64,000 nt of DNA. Source: Yponomeuta sedellus (Eukaryota > Arthropoda > Insecta > Lepidoptera > Yponomeutidae). Of the stretch, positions 32,305 to 42,539 are shown piece after piece. Location of the stretch: positions 7,460,357 to 7,524,356 of the forward strand of contig OW203747.1 of NCBI GenBank assembly GCA_934045075.1, in the 5' to 3' direction. The position numbers and the translations under genes are program-made. Under the pieces are notes generated by a model. It saw only the letters and a list, made by a program, of their open reading frames with translations. It was not told where the DNA came from and ran no database searches. How positions within the stretch are numbered: position 1 is the stretch's first letter; each line of letters begins with the position of its first letter.

Positions 32305-32823
32305 GTAAGTCTGATTTTTCCAGCCATGTTTTTTATTACTATTACGTTTTAATTTTAAATTCCAGTCGCACTTTCTCCTAATCACTTTTTAATTACACGT
32401 TTACACGTGGGGTGGCAGATAAATCACTCAACAGCTGTGGTGATTAACCTAAAAATTTGATGGAAATTCTGAAACATACGTAAGACTTAGCCTTAATTTA
32501 TTTGCTAAATCTAGCTTAGGAGCGAGTCACTATTTCTGGAAATAAAACAGTCCCAGTTGCAGTTGCAAACCTTTTACACTTAATTGTGAAACTGCAAAAG
32601 TTTTCACGTTAAACTAAACGAGGTTGCTATTCAATGAAAAAAATACGAAGTAACTAAGTATTCCAGTTTCCAGCTCGAAGGCTTGACCTGTAAAATATAA
32701 AATGCATGGGGATTTTATATTTAGCGTGGCTTAGAGTTTCTTAAAGCTACAATCATTTGTAATTCCTTTTTCTGGTTGTGCAATAAAGTATTTTCTATCT
32801 TTTTTTATTTAGCCTATAAGATC

Positions 32824-33041
32824 CCACTGCAGGGCACAGACCCTCTCTCAGAGAGTCTGTGCCCTGCAGTGGGCTTAATTACCAAGCGTGCCCACCTCAG
32901 ACACGCAGATTTCCTCACGGTGTGGTTACTGGTATCGCTACCAGAAATTAATATATTTTTATATATATTAATTTCTGGTAATAATAAATGTAAATATATA
33001 CATTTATTATTACCAGAAATTAATATATACATTTATTATTA
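32824..33041. repeat. Cluster of short palindromes
   Basis: A 19-bp perfect palindrome of the SINE-4 end (CCCACTGCAGGGCACAGAC and its complement) lies at 32824-32874. It is followed by interlocked AT-rich palindromes built from TACCAGAAATTAATATA (32939-32980) and TAATAATAAATGTA (32979-33012), with a further direct copy to 33041. Confidence 0.7.
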
Positions 33042-33708
33042 CTTTTTTATACTATAGTCAAAGTTAAAAGTTACAACTATAAGTTCTTCATTGGGTCCCC
33101 AGTTTAATCAGATTCTACGTTGACTTAAATTTGAAGACTCTTTCAGTGCAATCTCGAATTATTTTACCCCAGATTTGGCAACGGGGGTATCACTCCGAGT
33201 CATATTTTTCCTATTTTGTTTTTATTATATCAAATAGGCATAAATTAAAATAAGATTAGATTGGATAAGCATCAAAGATTTTTATCTATATAGTCGGTAC
33301 TCCTGACAAGATATATAAAGATATATAAAATTCTTTGGAGTTTTTCTCGTAAAATACACAACAAAATTCATCCTAAGCAGTCCTTAGTAGCTGCATTCAC
33401 GCACGAACTTTTAATTTCGGGTCAGTTTGTCAGATTCGTGGTAAATGGTAAACCCCTAGTCTCATAACCCCTCCGGGGTACGAGCGTGAATTTATATTTA
33501 TTCGTATATTTAATATAGCGTATGGAATCAGGCGTTACTTTGCGCAAATCCATAATACCTAGCATTAAAAAGTAAAAATTACTTGCTTTTTAGGCTTTTG
33601 CTGAAAATCAGCGTCGACAGTGGAGCATGTTCCCTGGCGACTTTAAGCTGAGCATAAGGCTTTTTGCCAAACTTAGTTCTTAAGACATTTTCTCAGTTAT
33701 TGTACCTT

Positions 33709-33958
33709 TTTTAAAAACCTATTTATAGGCTAAAAATTCCACCCATGCCGGGATTCGAACCCGCGACCTCTGGTTATCCGTGCCAGCGCTCTTTCCAACT
33801 GAGCTAATGGGCGACTCGCCGGCATCAGTGAAATTTCGAACTTCTTGACACTATTCTCTGTATTACGTATCCCGGCATGGGTGGAATTTTTAGCCTCTAA
33901 ATAGGTTTTTAAAATTGTCCTTCGCACAGGTAAGTGCATTAAAAATAAAATAGTATAA
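33709..33958 (-). mobile_element. SINE-1 foldback copy (- strand)
   Basis: On the - strand: inverted end modules, an inverted partial tRNA segment, part of the middle module, the full tRNA-like domain (33741-33812) and the tail. The 5' and 3' ends are therefore complementary over about 40 bases. Exact 12-base direct repeats TTATTGTACCTT flank it (33697-33708, 33959-33970). Confidence 0.75.
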
Positions 33959-34004
33959 TTATTGTACCTTGTTTATTTTTTGTTGGCAATAAAAACATTT
34001 CACT

Positions 34005-34345
34005 TTCACTTCACCGACGCAAGTTAGCGAGTGGTATTGCTATAACTTTACAAATGCAAATAACTTAGAAAACCCCTAGTCTAATAACCCCTCCGGGGTA
34101 CGAGCGTGAGTTTATATATATATATTCGTATATTTAATATATCGTATGGAATCAGGCGTTACTTTGCGGAAATCCATAATAGCATTAAAAAAGTGAAAAT
34201 TACTTCACCGACGCAAGTTAGCGAGTGGTATTGCTATCTTCACAAATGCACATAACTTATAAAACAAAGTCGCTGGTACACGTCCGTGCCGGGAACCGAA
34301 CCTGAGTCTCTCGCTTCCGAGTCCATTGTTCTACCCGCTGAGCAA
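34005..34345 (-). mobile_element. SINE-4 with internal duplication
   Basis: The body segment with CGACGCAAGTTAGCGAGTGG occurs twice (34014 and 34207) around a 140-base segment that also occurs at 33449-33585. It looks like a local duplication inside the SINE. Confidence 0.55.
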
Positions 34346-34689
34346 TTTTTTTTAAAGAATTTATTTTCAATTACCTATGTAACTAGTAAATGTATTTGAT
34401 AATCGCCGGTCGAGTCAAGCCGTTTGGGCAAACACAAAATGCCACTAGCATTGTAAGGAGTATCAATCCCTTTACGTGTCTGAAGTCTTTTCAGCGTAGT
34501 TAATATTTAAGCTGGCTCCTCCCGTCTATATCTGTGCCCAAAGGCTCGTTTACACGAGAAGGTTGGTTTAGACGAGATATATTATTTTATTTACTGAAGC
34601 ATAGTGTAATAGCGGCGGTACCCCTGTGAATAGAATAATGGACTCCATAGCGGGATTCCCAGGTTCGATTTCGAGTGCATACACACTAC

Positions 34690-34860
34690 TACCAACTATC
34701 CATCTCACTTTTCCTTCAGCAACTCTCCATCGTAGGTTGTCTGGAAGAATTTGGTCTAAAAAATAAGACCGCTAATTGTACTGTACTCGTATATTTGTAA
34801 TTATTTTTTGTTTGTTTTTTCCTGGTGTACAATAGAGAGTATTCTTATCTTATCTTAACT
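34690..34860 (+). repeat. Rep-E copy
   Basis: Same 3' end on the + strand, including the stretch CCATCTCACTTTTCCTTCAG. Confidence 0.65.
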
Positions 34861-35239
34861 GAGCCTACATTTACCGTGTTACTGACACCGATTTTGACTG
34901 CGTAGTGTTCATATGATGGACAGTGTCCATAATATGACTGTTAAGTGAAATCTATCGGCTCATACTGGCCTGAACTGGAAGCTGCCGCGAAGCATAGGCA
35001 GAAGTGGAAATGTGCGGATAAAACTCTATGCTCCTCTAAGGGTTAAGGGACAGAAGAAGACAGTATGTCTTCAAAATTACTACTACCCATGTAAATGAGC
35101 GTTCAGAAAACCATTGCCCTCAGGCGGAGGTTGCAATCAATTCCGAACAATGCTTCTTCTATAAATATCTAAAAATGCGCGGTTCGAAGTGATCCCGGCG
35201 TGCCTAGCATTCACTGGCGAGGAGTGAAGATCTGCGCCG

Positions 35240-35413
35240 ATATAAGTACGTTCCATTCCGTTCCGTCCCGTTATATTCCGTTCCGTACCGTTCCGCCCTG
35301 TTATATTCCGCTTCGTTCCGTTCCGTTCCGTTCCGTTCCGTTCAGTTCAGTTCAGTTCAGTTCAGTTCAGTTCAGTTCAGTTCAGTTCAGTTCAGTTCAG
35401 TTCAGTTCAGTTC
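35240..35413 (+). repeat. TTCCG / TTCAG pentanucleotide array
   Basis: Imperfect TTCCG units (35247-35340) change sharply to about 14 pure TTCAG units (35341-35412). The frame through it is not a gene. It is not the TTAGG insect telomere repeat. Confidence 0.9.
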
Positions 35414-35659
35414 TTTTTATTTCACATAACTTACGACAGTGGGTTTAACAGAGTACCAGGGCATTGCTTGTATTCGCAGCCTCGGCAAAAGTAAGAGTTG
35501 ATCTTGAAATTTGAACCAAAATTGGTTCCGATAACCGCAAACCTACAATAGGGCTTAAAAATAGTTATAAGTATATCAAAATAGTTATAATGTCTAATCG
35601 CGATTATATATTAAAGGTCTCGGGTAGATAGGTACCCGAGACCTTTAATAAATAATCAC

Positions 35660-35957
35660 CGGTATCAGTGAAATTTCGAACCTCTTTACAATATTCTCTG
35701 TATTACGTACAGGCAGCGACATCTGGCTGTAGTAATTTGCATCACTTGCAGCCCCGAGTACCTACTTTGCAGTTAGGGTTTTACATCGGAATGATATCGC
35801 GGTACCCACATCATTATTTTCTTTTTTTTTAATGCACTAACCCATGCTTAGGTCAATTTTTAAAAACGTATTTAGAGGCTAAAAATTTCACCCATGCCGG
35901 GATAGCCAGAGACGCGGGTTCGAATCCCGGCATGGGTGGATTAAAAATAAAAATAGT
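35660..35957 (-). mobile_element. SINE-1 copy, rearranged (- strand)
   Basis: It holds the inverted end, an inverted tRNA fragment joined to a forward one (35895-35938 palindromic), tail, and middle module, but lacks the final tRNA-like domain and tail. It ends against a 17-18 bp palindrome at 35609-35650. Confidence 0.6.
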
Positions 35958-36466
35958 ACAATATATTTTACTGTTAAGACACAATTTATTTTATCTGAAA
36001 AACCACGGGTAACAACGCGGGACACCGCTATTATAACATAAAAATGGAACAAATGAAAAATATTTATTGCACTAAAAACAAATTTATACAAAGGCGAGCT
36101 TAATACAATACAGTGTCATCTAACCCACGTTAAAAATTAAAGTAACTATAAACAATTTCGTTACAGCGTTTGTTTCCATCATTCCAAAAGAAACGAAGTT
36201 TCAGTCCTACTCGTCTCCCTCAATTTAGCTTTAATTCACCGAAAAAAAAACACTCTCGTCTAGAACTCTTATTATCGCTCGGCTGTCCGCCCGGTGACAT
36301 GTCAACTCTAATTGACAACTGTCAAAACGGTGCCCCGCAACATGTAAACTTTATTAGACCACACACGGCGGGGCCCTGCGGTCTTAAAATATAGGGAAAA
36401 ACTGACAGAAGTTCGGCGTTACGTTTATAAATCAAGTTTAGCATTAAAAAGTGTGCAAGACAAGAA

Positions 36467-36541
36467 CAGAAGCAAGACACGACCACACCACGTGTGTGCA
36501 AGATACGGACACACACGTGGTGTGTTCGTGTCTTGCTTCTG
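36467..36541. repeat. 75-base hairpin
   Basis: Two 32-base arms (36467-36498, 36510-36541) match at 31 positions around an 11-base loop. Confidence 0.75.
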
Positions 36542-36869
36542 CTTGAAAAAGTGGGAGGGAGGGCGGTGCATTAACTAACCGCATGGTGCCTGTGGGATTT
36601 TTGGCGGAATTTAGCAAAGTAATTTTAATTTTTTTAATGGTATTATGGATTTCCGCAAATTAACGCCTGATACAAAATCACGTTTACCAATAGTGCAACT
36701 ATTTTCACTAATTTGACTAAACGTGTCTCGCAATCAACCAAAGTTCGAAACTCTTTCTGTGTTTCTACTGAGATCCTAAATACACAGACTAAAGACAGGG
36801 TCAGTTAATGAATTGAGAATTTTACTAAGTAAATACTTTTAAAAACCTATTTATATCTATATCTACTTA

Positions 36870-37045
36870 TAATCAGCCCACATCAACCCACTGCTGGGCA
36901 TAGGCCTCTTTTTTACTTCGCCATTTCTCACGGTCCTGTGTTGGCCACCACTCCGATACTGCCCTGGTCCACCGGCTGTCTTCCCTTCTAGCCACACCCA
37001 TCTCCACTGTAACTCTGTAATTCGCTTACCAACGTCAGACCACAT
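36870..37045 (-). pseudogene. LINE ORF C-terminal fragment, decayed
   Basis: On the - strand a relic of the LINE block (DVGKRITELQWRW) ends in GCCCAGCAGTGGGTTGAT, the RTE-like 3' signature. It has many changes and no catalytic part. Confidence 0.4.
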
Positions 37046-37049
37046 TTAT

Positions 37050-37604
37050 TGAAGGAACACTATTTTTCTTATAATCAAAAAAACATTTAAGATGTGCGAG
37101 CGAGACCGCATGCCAGGTGTAACAGTAACCTTAAACTAGATTCAATTCGTCGGCCAAAATTTAATATTGATGTGTGGACCTTCTGTAAGTTACTATTTTG
37201 TTTCCCGATGTTGAAATATGGATGGGATATTAATGTAAAGCATATCACACATGGCAGTATTCCTATTGATATCGGACTATTCTATCGAGCACTGCTGTGT
37301 ACGTTTCACAATTGAACCAACTTATGACGGTGCTCGAATTTTTTGCCAGCATTAACGGTTTCCATTTTTTCATAATAAATCTTACTATTCAAGGGTGGAG
37401 TTCAAAAAGTGAGGCGCAAAAGTGAAATAAAATTGAATGAAATTTATTTTTTCACTTGTACAACATTTACATGATACAAAAATATAATAATAAATATAGA
37501 TACAAAAAAGCCGTAACTATTACCGTTTCATGCAAGAAAAGGTCCACCACCTGCCGTACTTAGTATTAACTGTATTGCGGCAGGTTAGTATCACGTCTGT
37601 AACA
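37050..37604. other. Unique stretch without a gene
   Basis: A 73-codon frame at 37094-37315 starts with a non-ATG-like context, shows no recognisable motif and is probably chance. Confidence 0.4.
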
Positions 37605-38049
37605 AAAGATAATAATATTCTTTATTGTACATCAGAGCACATATTATAAAACATGTAAATATACAAAGTACAATTGGCGGCCTTATTCCTTCTTCTTATT
37701 GGTATAATTTCGAGCAAAAATTGAAACCTTTGCCACGAAACCATGCAACGGTGGAAACCATGAAACTATGAAACCATGCAAAGTGCCAGTAACGTAATAC
37801 CTTTGGATTTCAAACGACAGCACATCAACCTTTATGTTTTTATTGTGATGTCACCAATAATTCTGTTTTGAATATGACAGCACCTCAACCTAAACCTATG
37901 TGCATTCCAATCAATTATCTTAAAAACTACTTTGTAACAAAAATGTATGTTTACATCGCCATGTTAACATAAATTTTTGTTTGGTGGCGAGCTTTATCAA
38001 TCGGAATTGGTTGATACCTAACAATTATTAATTTCATTCCGTATTCACC

Positions 38050-38245
38050 TACTTAACGCCATGTCAGAGGCCTTTTGGGCGGCTTCATAACTTCTGACAT
38101 TAAGGCCCGCCACTGTCTTCACCGCCACCTCCACAAACCCGGACTTGGCCCCCGTGATGGAATATGGCCTAACTTTCCTGTGATGCAGAAAGGGACCCGT
38201 GCCCCAACAGTGGGGATTTACAAGGGTTGATATCATTCACTTACT
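38050..38245 (-). repeat. Rep-F copy, 5'-truncated
   Basis: The 3' two thirds only, ending in GGGTTGATATCATT. Confidence 0.6.
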
Positions 38246-38642
38246 TGATGAGAATATTGGTACTGAATAGTGCTTACGAAAGTTTTAGTTCAGTATAACA
38301 ATGTTTTTTTATTACCTTACCTTTTTGTAGTTATTCTGTCCTGTTATAAAATTAACCGTACTATAAAATATTTGAAGCGAATAGTTCTCAATTAATTGAT
38401 TTACCTCAATAAAAGTTCAATAAATAAGTGGATTTGATTTCAACGGTCCCACTCCGACAATAGGCCTTTTCGTGGACTTAATTATTGTTAATAGCTTTCG
38501 ATTAGCATAATTGACTAATTAAATTATAGATGTAGTTTCACAGCATGACTCGTTCAGAGAAACAAAATTTATAAGAAACGCCGAAACGAGGGGAATTCAG
38601 ACAAAAACATTACAGACACAAAATTAATAACTAACATTTCAT

Positions 38643-38804
38643 CGTCATCGTCAGGCTTTACTAGTCCACTGCTGGACATAGCCCTCCCCTAAAGAGCGCC
38701 ACGTTGTGCTATCATAGGGGGTAATGCCCATAATCCCCACGCTGGGCATGCGGGTTGCGGATCGCAGTTCGGTGGAATTGTACTGCAGGGGGCGCTGCTG
38801 CCCA
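38643..38804 (+). repeat. Rep-G copy
   Basis: Starts GTCGTCAGGCTTTACTAGTC-like and ends in GCAGGGGGCGCTGCTGCC. Confidence 0.65.
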
Positions 38805-39506
38805 ACTAACATTTATCCCTGTCAAAATATTTTTTTATTTAGGCGCTAACTCTCCACAGAAAGGCATATCTACAGATCCCGGTATGGGTATGGTAGTGGT
38901 ATGGAGTTAGATGACACTTTGCGTTAACACATTAGCTACATTTTACTGCGGAAAAATGTCTTATTTCCATGGGAAAATTGATAAACTGTGGGTAACACCG
39001 CGGATAGATAGTTTAGATATTAACTGAAAGTTGAAAACTTGAAGTGAAGAATTTTAGGCATTTTGGGACCTTTAAGTCGTAAGAATACAACCATGATTTC
39101 TTAAATTTAAGTAATGTTATACAATTGGCGGTCAGACAACCTTTGAATGGAGAGAAGGTTTTTTATTATATACCACGAAAAACATAAGAGACTTAAACAA
39201 TAAAATAGGCTCATTAATATGGCAAAACAGTGTGTGTGGGTAGTACTTTTAAATCTATCTCTATCTTCCGGGTCTAACCAGTAACTACCCCTTCGCGGGT
39301 AATTATCTGGAGTGCCTCGGTGATTAGAAAAAACGGGCGATAAAATAATATTTGGACACCACATGGCCTCGCAATGCGCTCGGGAGGCAAGCATGTTGGT
39401 GATTAAATTATGATAAAAATGTTTCGCAGCGGTGCAAAATCGGATCGGCTAGAATCGTGGAGCTTGCGATTTGTCTTAGATATTTTGGGTTGTATACGAA
39501 TATAGA

Positions 39507-39965
39507 CCGGTGGCTTCGCCGGCTTCAAAATCAAGAGGTCGTGGATTCGAATCCCGGCATTACCAATGACTTTGTTTTTTAAGTTAAGGTGTTAGCGCCC
39601 CTATGCGCCTTAAGTACATTTGTTAAGTTAAAGTGGCAATATGTTGCTAATTGCTACTATAAATTTAGAAAAGAGACATCTGGAGGATATCTGGGTGTCT
39701 GAGCTAAGGTGTTTACATACCACAGCGCTTGAAATTGTCAGTGGAAGGTGAGCATGCGTGGTGATTTACCCCATATCCTCTCCCCCACTGTCTTACAATC
39801 CTCCCAACCCGGACTTGGTCCCCGTGGTGGAGTATGGCCTAATCTTCCTGCGATGCAGGAAGAGACCCGTGCCCCAGCAGTGGGGACATACAAGGGTTGA
39901 TATCGATCGACTCTCTGAGAGAAGGCCTGTGCTCTGAGTGGGGCATTTACAGACTGTACGAGTAT
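39507..39965 (+). mobile_element. SINE-4 interrupted by a Rep-F fragment
   Basis: The head and body run 39507-39780 and the end 39909-39965 (GAGAGAAGGCCTGTGCTCTG). Between them is a - strand Rep-F 3' fragment (39781-39908). Confidence 0.6.
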
Positions 39966-40214
39966 GAGGTCATGGATAAACTGAATTAGCAAGTACCTAC
40001 TGTATCTTGGTCACCATACCAAAGCAGACTCGCCGTCTAGTACCAAAGACTTGCGTAGCCACCTTCAGCAAGGTGGTTTAACGTTTGAATCCCAAGACCG
40101 AATGACCTGTAGCCGCTTAATTGAACGCCGACATTTAATGAACGTCCTAGGCAGTTAAGTTGACGGCTAATTTTACTGGTAGGCGGCGACATATGTACAT
40201 ACGTTTAAGCCCAC

Positions 40215-40400
40215 AGAAAAGACATGTAAATACGTACGGAGCTAACAACCCGTCGATCAACAATCCTCATCGTGTTTTTCTTCACCGTTAGCGTGTAGTG
40301 TTGCCAATTTCGCAGATGTACGCAACTTTGAAAATAAACCTACTCATAGGTACATGACCGGATTGGGGATCGAACCTGGGCCTCGTTTCTCGGTAGTTTC
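40215..40400 (-). mobile_element. SINE-4 fragment
   Basis: Body and damaged head on the - strand (GATCGAACCTGGGCCTCG near 40370). Confidence 0.5.
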
Positions 40401-40616
40401 AAACGGGTGTACAAATATTTGTACAATAAATGCCACAAACAGTCTCTGTCGTAAAACGTAAAACACAATACGCGCTTCACACCATGTTGTAGCCATGTGG
40501 CTGCTTTTTATGTGTCGTTTGGTCACAGATTAGTTAAGGGCGTAGCAATGATAATAAACTGCTATTAGAGAATTAATTTTTATGAGAAACTTGTTGTGGA
40601 GTGTAGGAACAGTGCC

Positions 40617-41908
40617 TAGTGCTTTAATTTTAAAACACTTCTTTTAAAATTAAAGCACTATGGTATAAACGGGAATAGCCTAAAACTTATGACATCATAT
40701 TTAGAAGGAAGAATTCAAAGAGCTGATATAAATAGAACTAAATCTTCAGGGTCAGAGGTCAGGATAGGAGTACCACAGAGATCGATTTTGGGGCCGTTCC
40801 TCTTCCTCGTATATGTAAATGATTTGCCGTTCATGGTTCAAAATATGTCAGAGATAGTACTATTTGCAGATGACACGTCACTTATTTTCAAAATTAAGAG
40901 ACAAGAAGATGACCTTGACAATACTAATGCTGCTCTCTCTCAGGTACTAAACTGGTTTACGTCTAATAACTTATTGTTAAATTCAAAAAAGACAAAATGT
41001 ATAAAGTTCACTCTACCAAATGTCAAAGTAGTTGACAGCAAAGTTATATTGGGAAGGGACAAACTAGACCTTGTCGAAGATACTGTATTTTTAGGTATCA
41101 CAATTGATGCAAAGCTTCAATGGGGTCCTCATATAGAAAAATTGGCAAATAGGCTTAGCTCTGCAGCATATGCTGTTAAAAGAATTAGGGAACTAACTGA
41201 CGTCGCAACTGCCAGGCTCGTTTATTTTAGTTACTTCCATAGTATCATGTCCTACGGCATACTACTGTGGGGACGGGCAGCGGACATTGAGACCATCTTC
41301 GTCTTGCAGAAAAGAGCGATCAGATTCATCTATAAGCTAGGCAGTAGAGACTCGTTAAGAGAATTCTTTAAAGAAACAAACATCCTGACAGTTGCCAGTC
41401 AGTATATCTATGAAAATATTATGTATGTCAGGAAAAATATTAGCAACTTTAAAACTGCAGGTAGCCAACATAATGTAAATACTAGAAATAAACATAAACT
41501 TTTGATCCCAAGATTTAGGCTGGCAAAAGTTAATACATCCTTCATGGGGCATTGTATACGCTTCTACAATAAAATCCCTGAAGATATATTAAGTTTGACT
41601 GAAGCGCGGTTCAAAAAATGTGTAAAGTACACTTTGTGCCAAAAGAGCTACTATAATATTAAGGATTATTTAGATGACAATGATGTCTGGAATTCAAGCA
41701 TGTAAAATTCACGAGTTTTGTAGTATCTGTGTAAATTCTGTTAATTAAGGAATTTGAAAAGACTAAGTTTGGAGTTTTTTTGTCCATTTTTTCTCCAAAA
41801 TGATCCAGATTTTGAAATGGACACCTAGTTTAACTTGTAACGTTCATTAAGCCGCAGTATCTGCGCTACTTTGAATAAAACCTTTTCATTTCATTTCATT
41901 TCATTTCC
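40617..41908 (+). mobile_element. 5'-truncated LINE with inverted 5' snippet and CATTT tail
   Basis: The reverse-transcriptase fragment is followed by about 200 bases of 3'UTR and a short (ATTTC) repeat tail ending near 41908. At the 5' edge, about 18 bases of the element's own coding sequence (40637-40654) are preceded by their reverse complement (40618-40634), a small 5' inversion. Related 3' ends occur on the - strand at 13536-13602 and 56277-56450. Confidence 0.75.
40689..41705 (+). CDS. LINE reverse transcriptase C-terminal fragment (inactive)
   Basis: A 338-codon frame covers the second half of a LINE reverse transcriptase and its C-terminal region. It contains SYLEGRIQ, GVPQRSILGP (residues 27 on; the usual GVPQGS has become GVPQRS) and FADD (residues 59-62). 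Coding sequence continues upstream in frame as far as about 40638 (..KLKHYGINGNS..), so ATG 40689 is an internal methionine. Palm motif A and the endonuclease are absent, so the copy is dead. The C-terminus (ILLWGRA, QKRAIRFIY) fits CR1/Kiri- or Jockey-like elements; the clade is tentative and differs from the LINE at 21-23 kb. Confidence 0.85.
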   Translation: MTSYLEGRIQRADINRTKSSGSEVRIGVPQRSILGPFLFLVYVNDLPFMVQNMSEIVLFADDTSLIFKIKRQEDDLDNTNAALSQVLNWFTSNNLLLNSKKTKCIKFTLPNVKVVDSKVILGRDKLDLVEDTVFLGITIDAKLQWGPHIEKLANRLSSAAYAVKRIRELTDVATARLVYFSYFHSIMSYGILLWGRAADIETIFVLQKRAIRFIYKLGSRDSLREFFKETNILTVASQYIYENIMYVRKNISNFKTAGSQHNVNTRNKHKLLIPRFRLAKVNTSFMGHCIRFYNKIPEDILSLTEARFKKCVKYTLCQKSYYNIKDYLDDNDVWNSSM

Positions 41909-41955
41909 TAACGGGCTTCGTTTTGAACAATTTGCCTAACGTGAAACATTAATTT

Positions 41956-42120
41956 TTTTCTTCGTCGTCAGGCTATTCTAGTCCACTGCTGGACATAGCG
42001 CTCCCCTAAAGAGCGCCACGTTGTGCTATCATAGGGAATAATGCCTATAATCCCCACGCTGGGCATGCGGGTTGGGGATCGCAGTTCGGTGGAATTGAAC
42101 TACAGGGGGTGCTGCTGCTT
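41956..42120 (+). repeat. Rep-G copy
   Basis: It lies about 50 bases after the LINE at 40.6-41.9 kb; the terminal motif is weakened to CAGGGGGTGCTGC. Confidence 0.65.
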
Positions 42121-42539
42121 GAATGTCAAAATATAATACGTTGTTATGCGGCATAAACAGAGGTTAACTTTTTTTGAACTAAAACTTTCGTAAGCACAAC
42201 ACATTGTAGAGGTTAACTATTTGCGATAACTTAGAATTTAGTTTTTTCATCATTTAAAGGGACAGTATACTTCAGTATTCATACCGAAGGTGGGTCTCGA
42301 CAGCAAACCCGCCAGAAGCTCACGGCAACCTTGAAGGCCGATTTAGACGTGAAAGAGATCTGTTCTCTCTAAGACAAAGGAGTAGGGAAAAACTTGGCTG
42401 GATCTACCATTCCTAGGCATGTACAGAGATAGTTAGAAAGCCCTTGTGTCAGCCCCAGAATCCACGGAGGAGTTTAGGGGTTAAAGAAGATTATTTCAAT
42501 GTACGGTTTTAATTTCAACTTGATACCTCCATGCGTTTT

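Noticed and set aside
35341..35412. Telomere-like repeat
   Set aside because: The unit is TTCAG, not the insect TTAGG.
35200..35448. 82-codon frame with repeated SVQFSS residues
   Set aside because: It is a translation of a TTCCG/TTCAG microsatellite.
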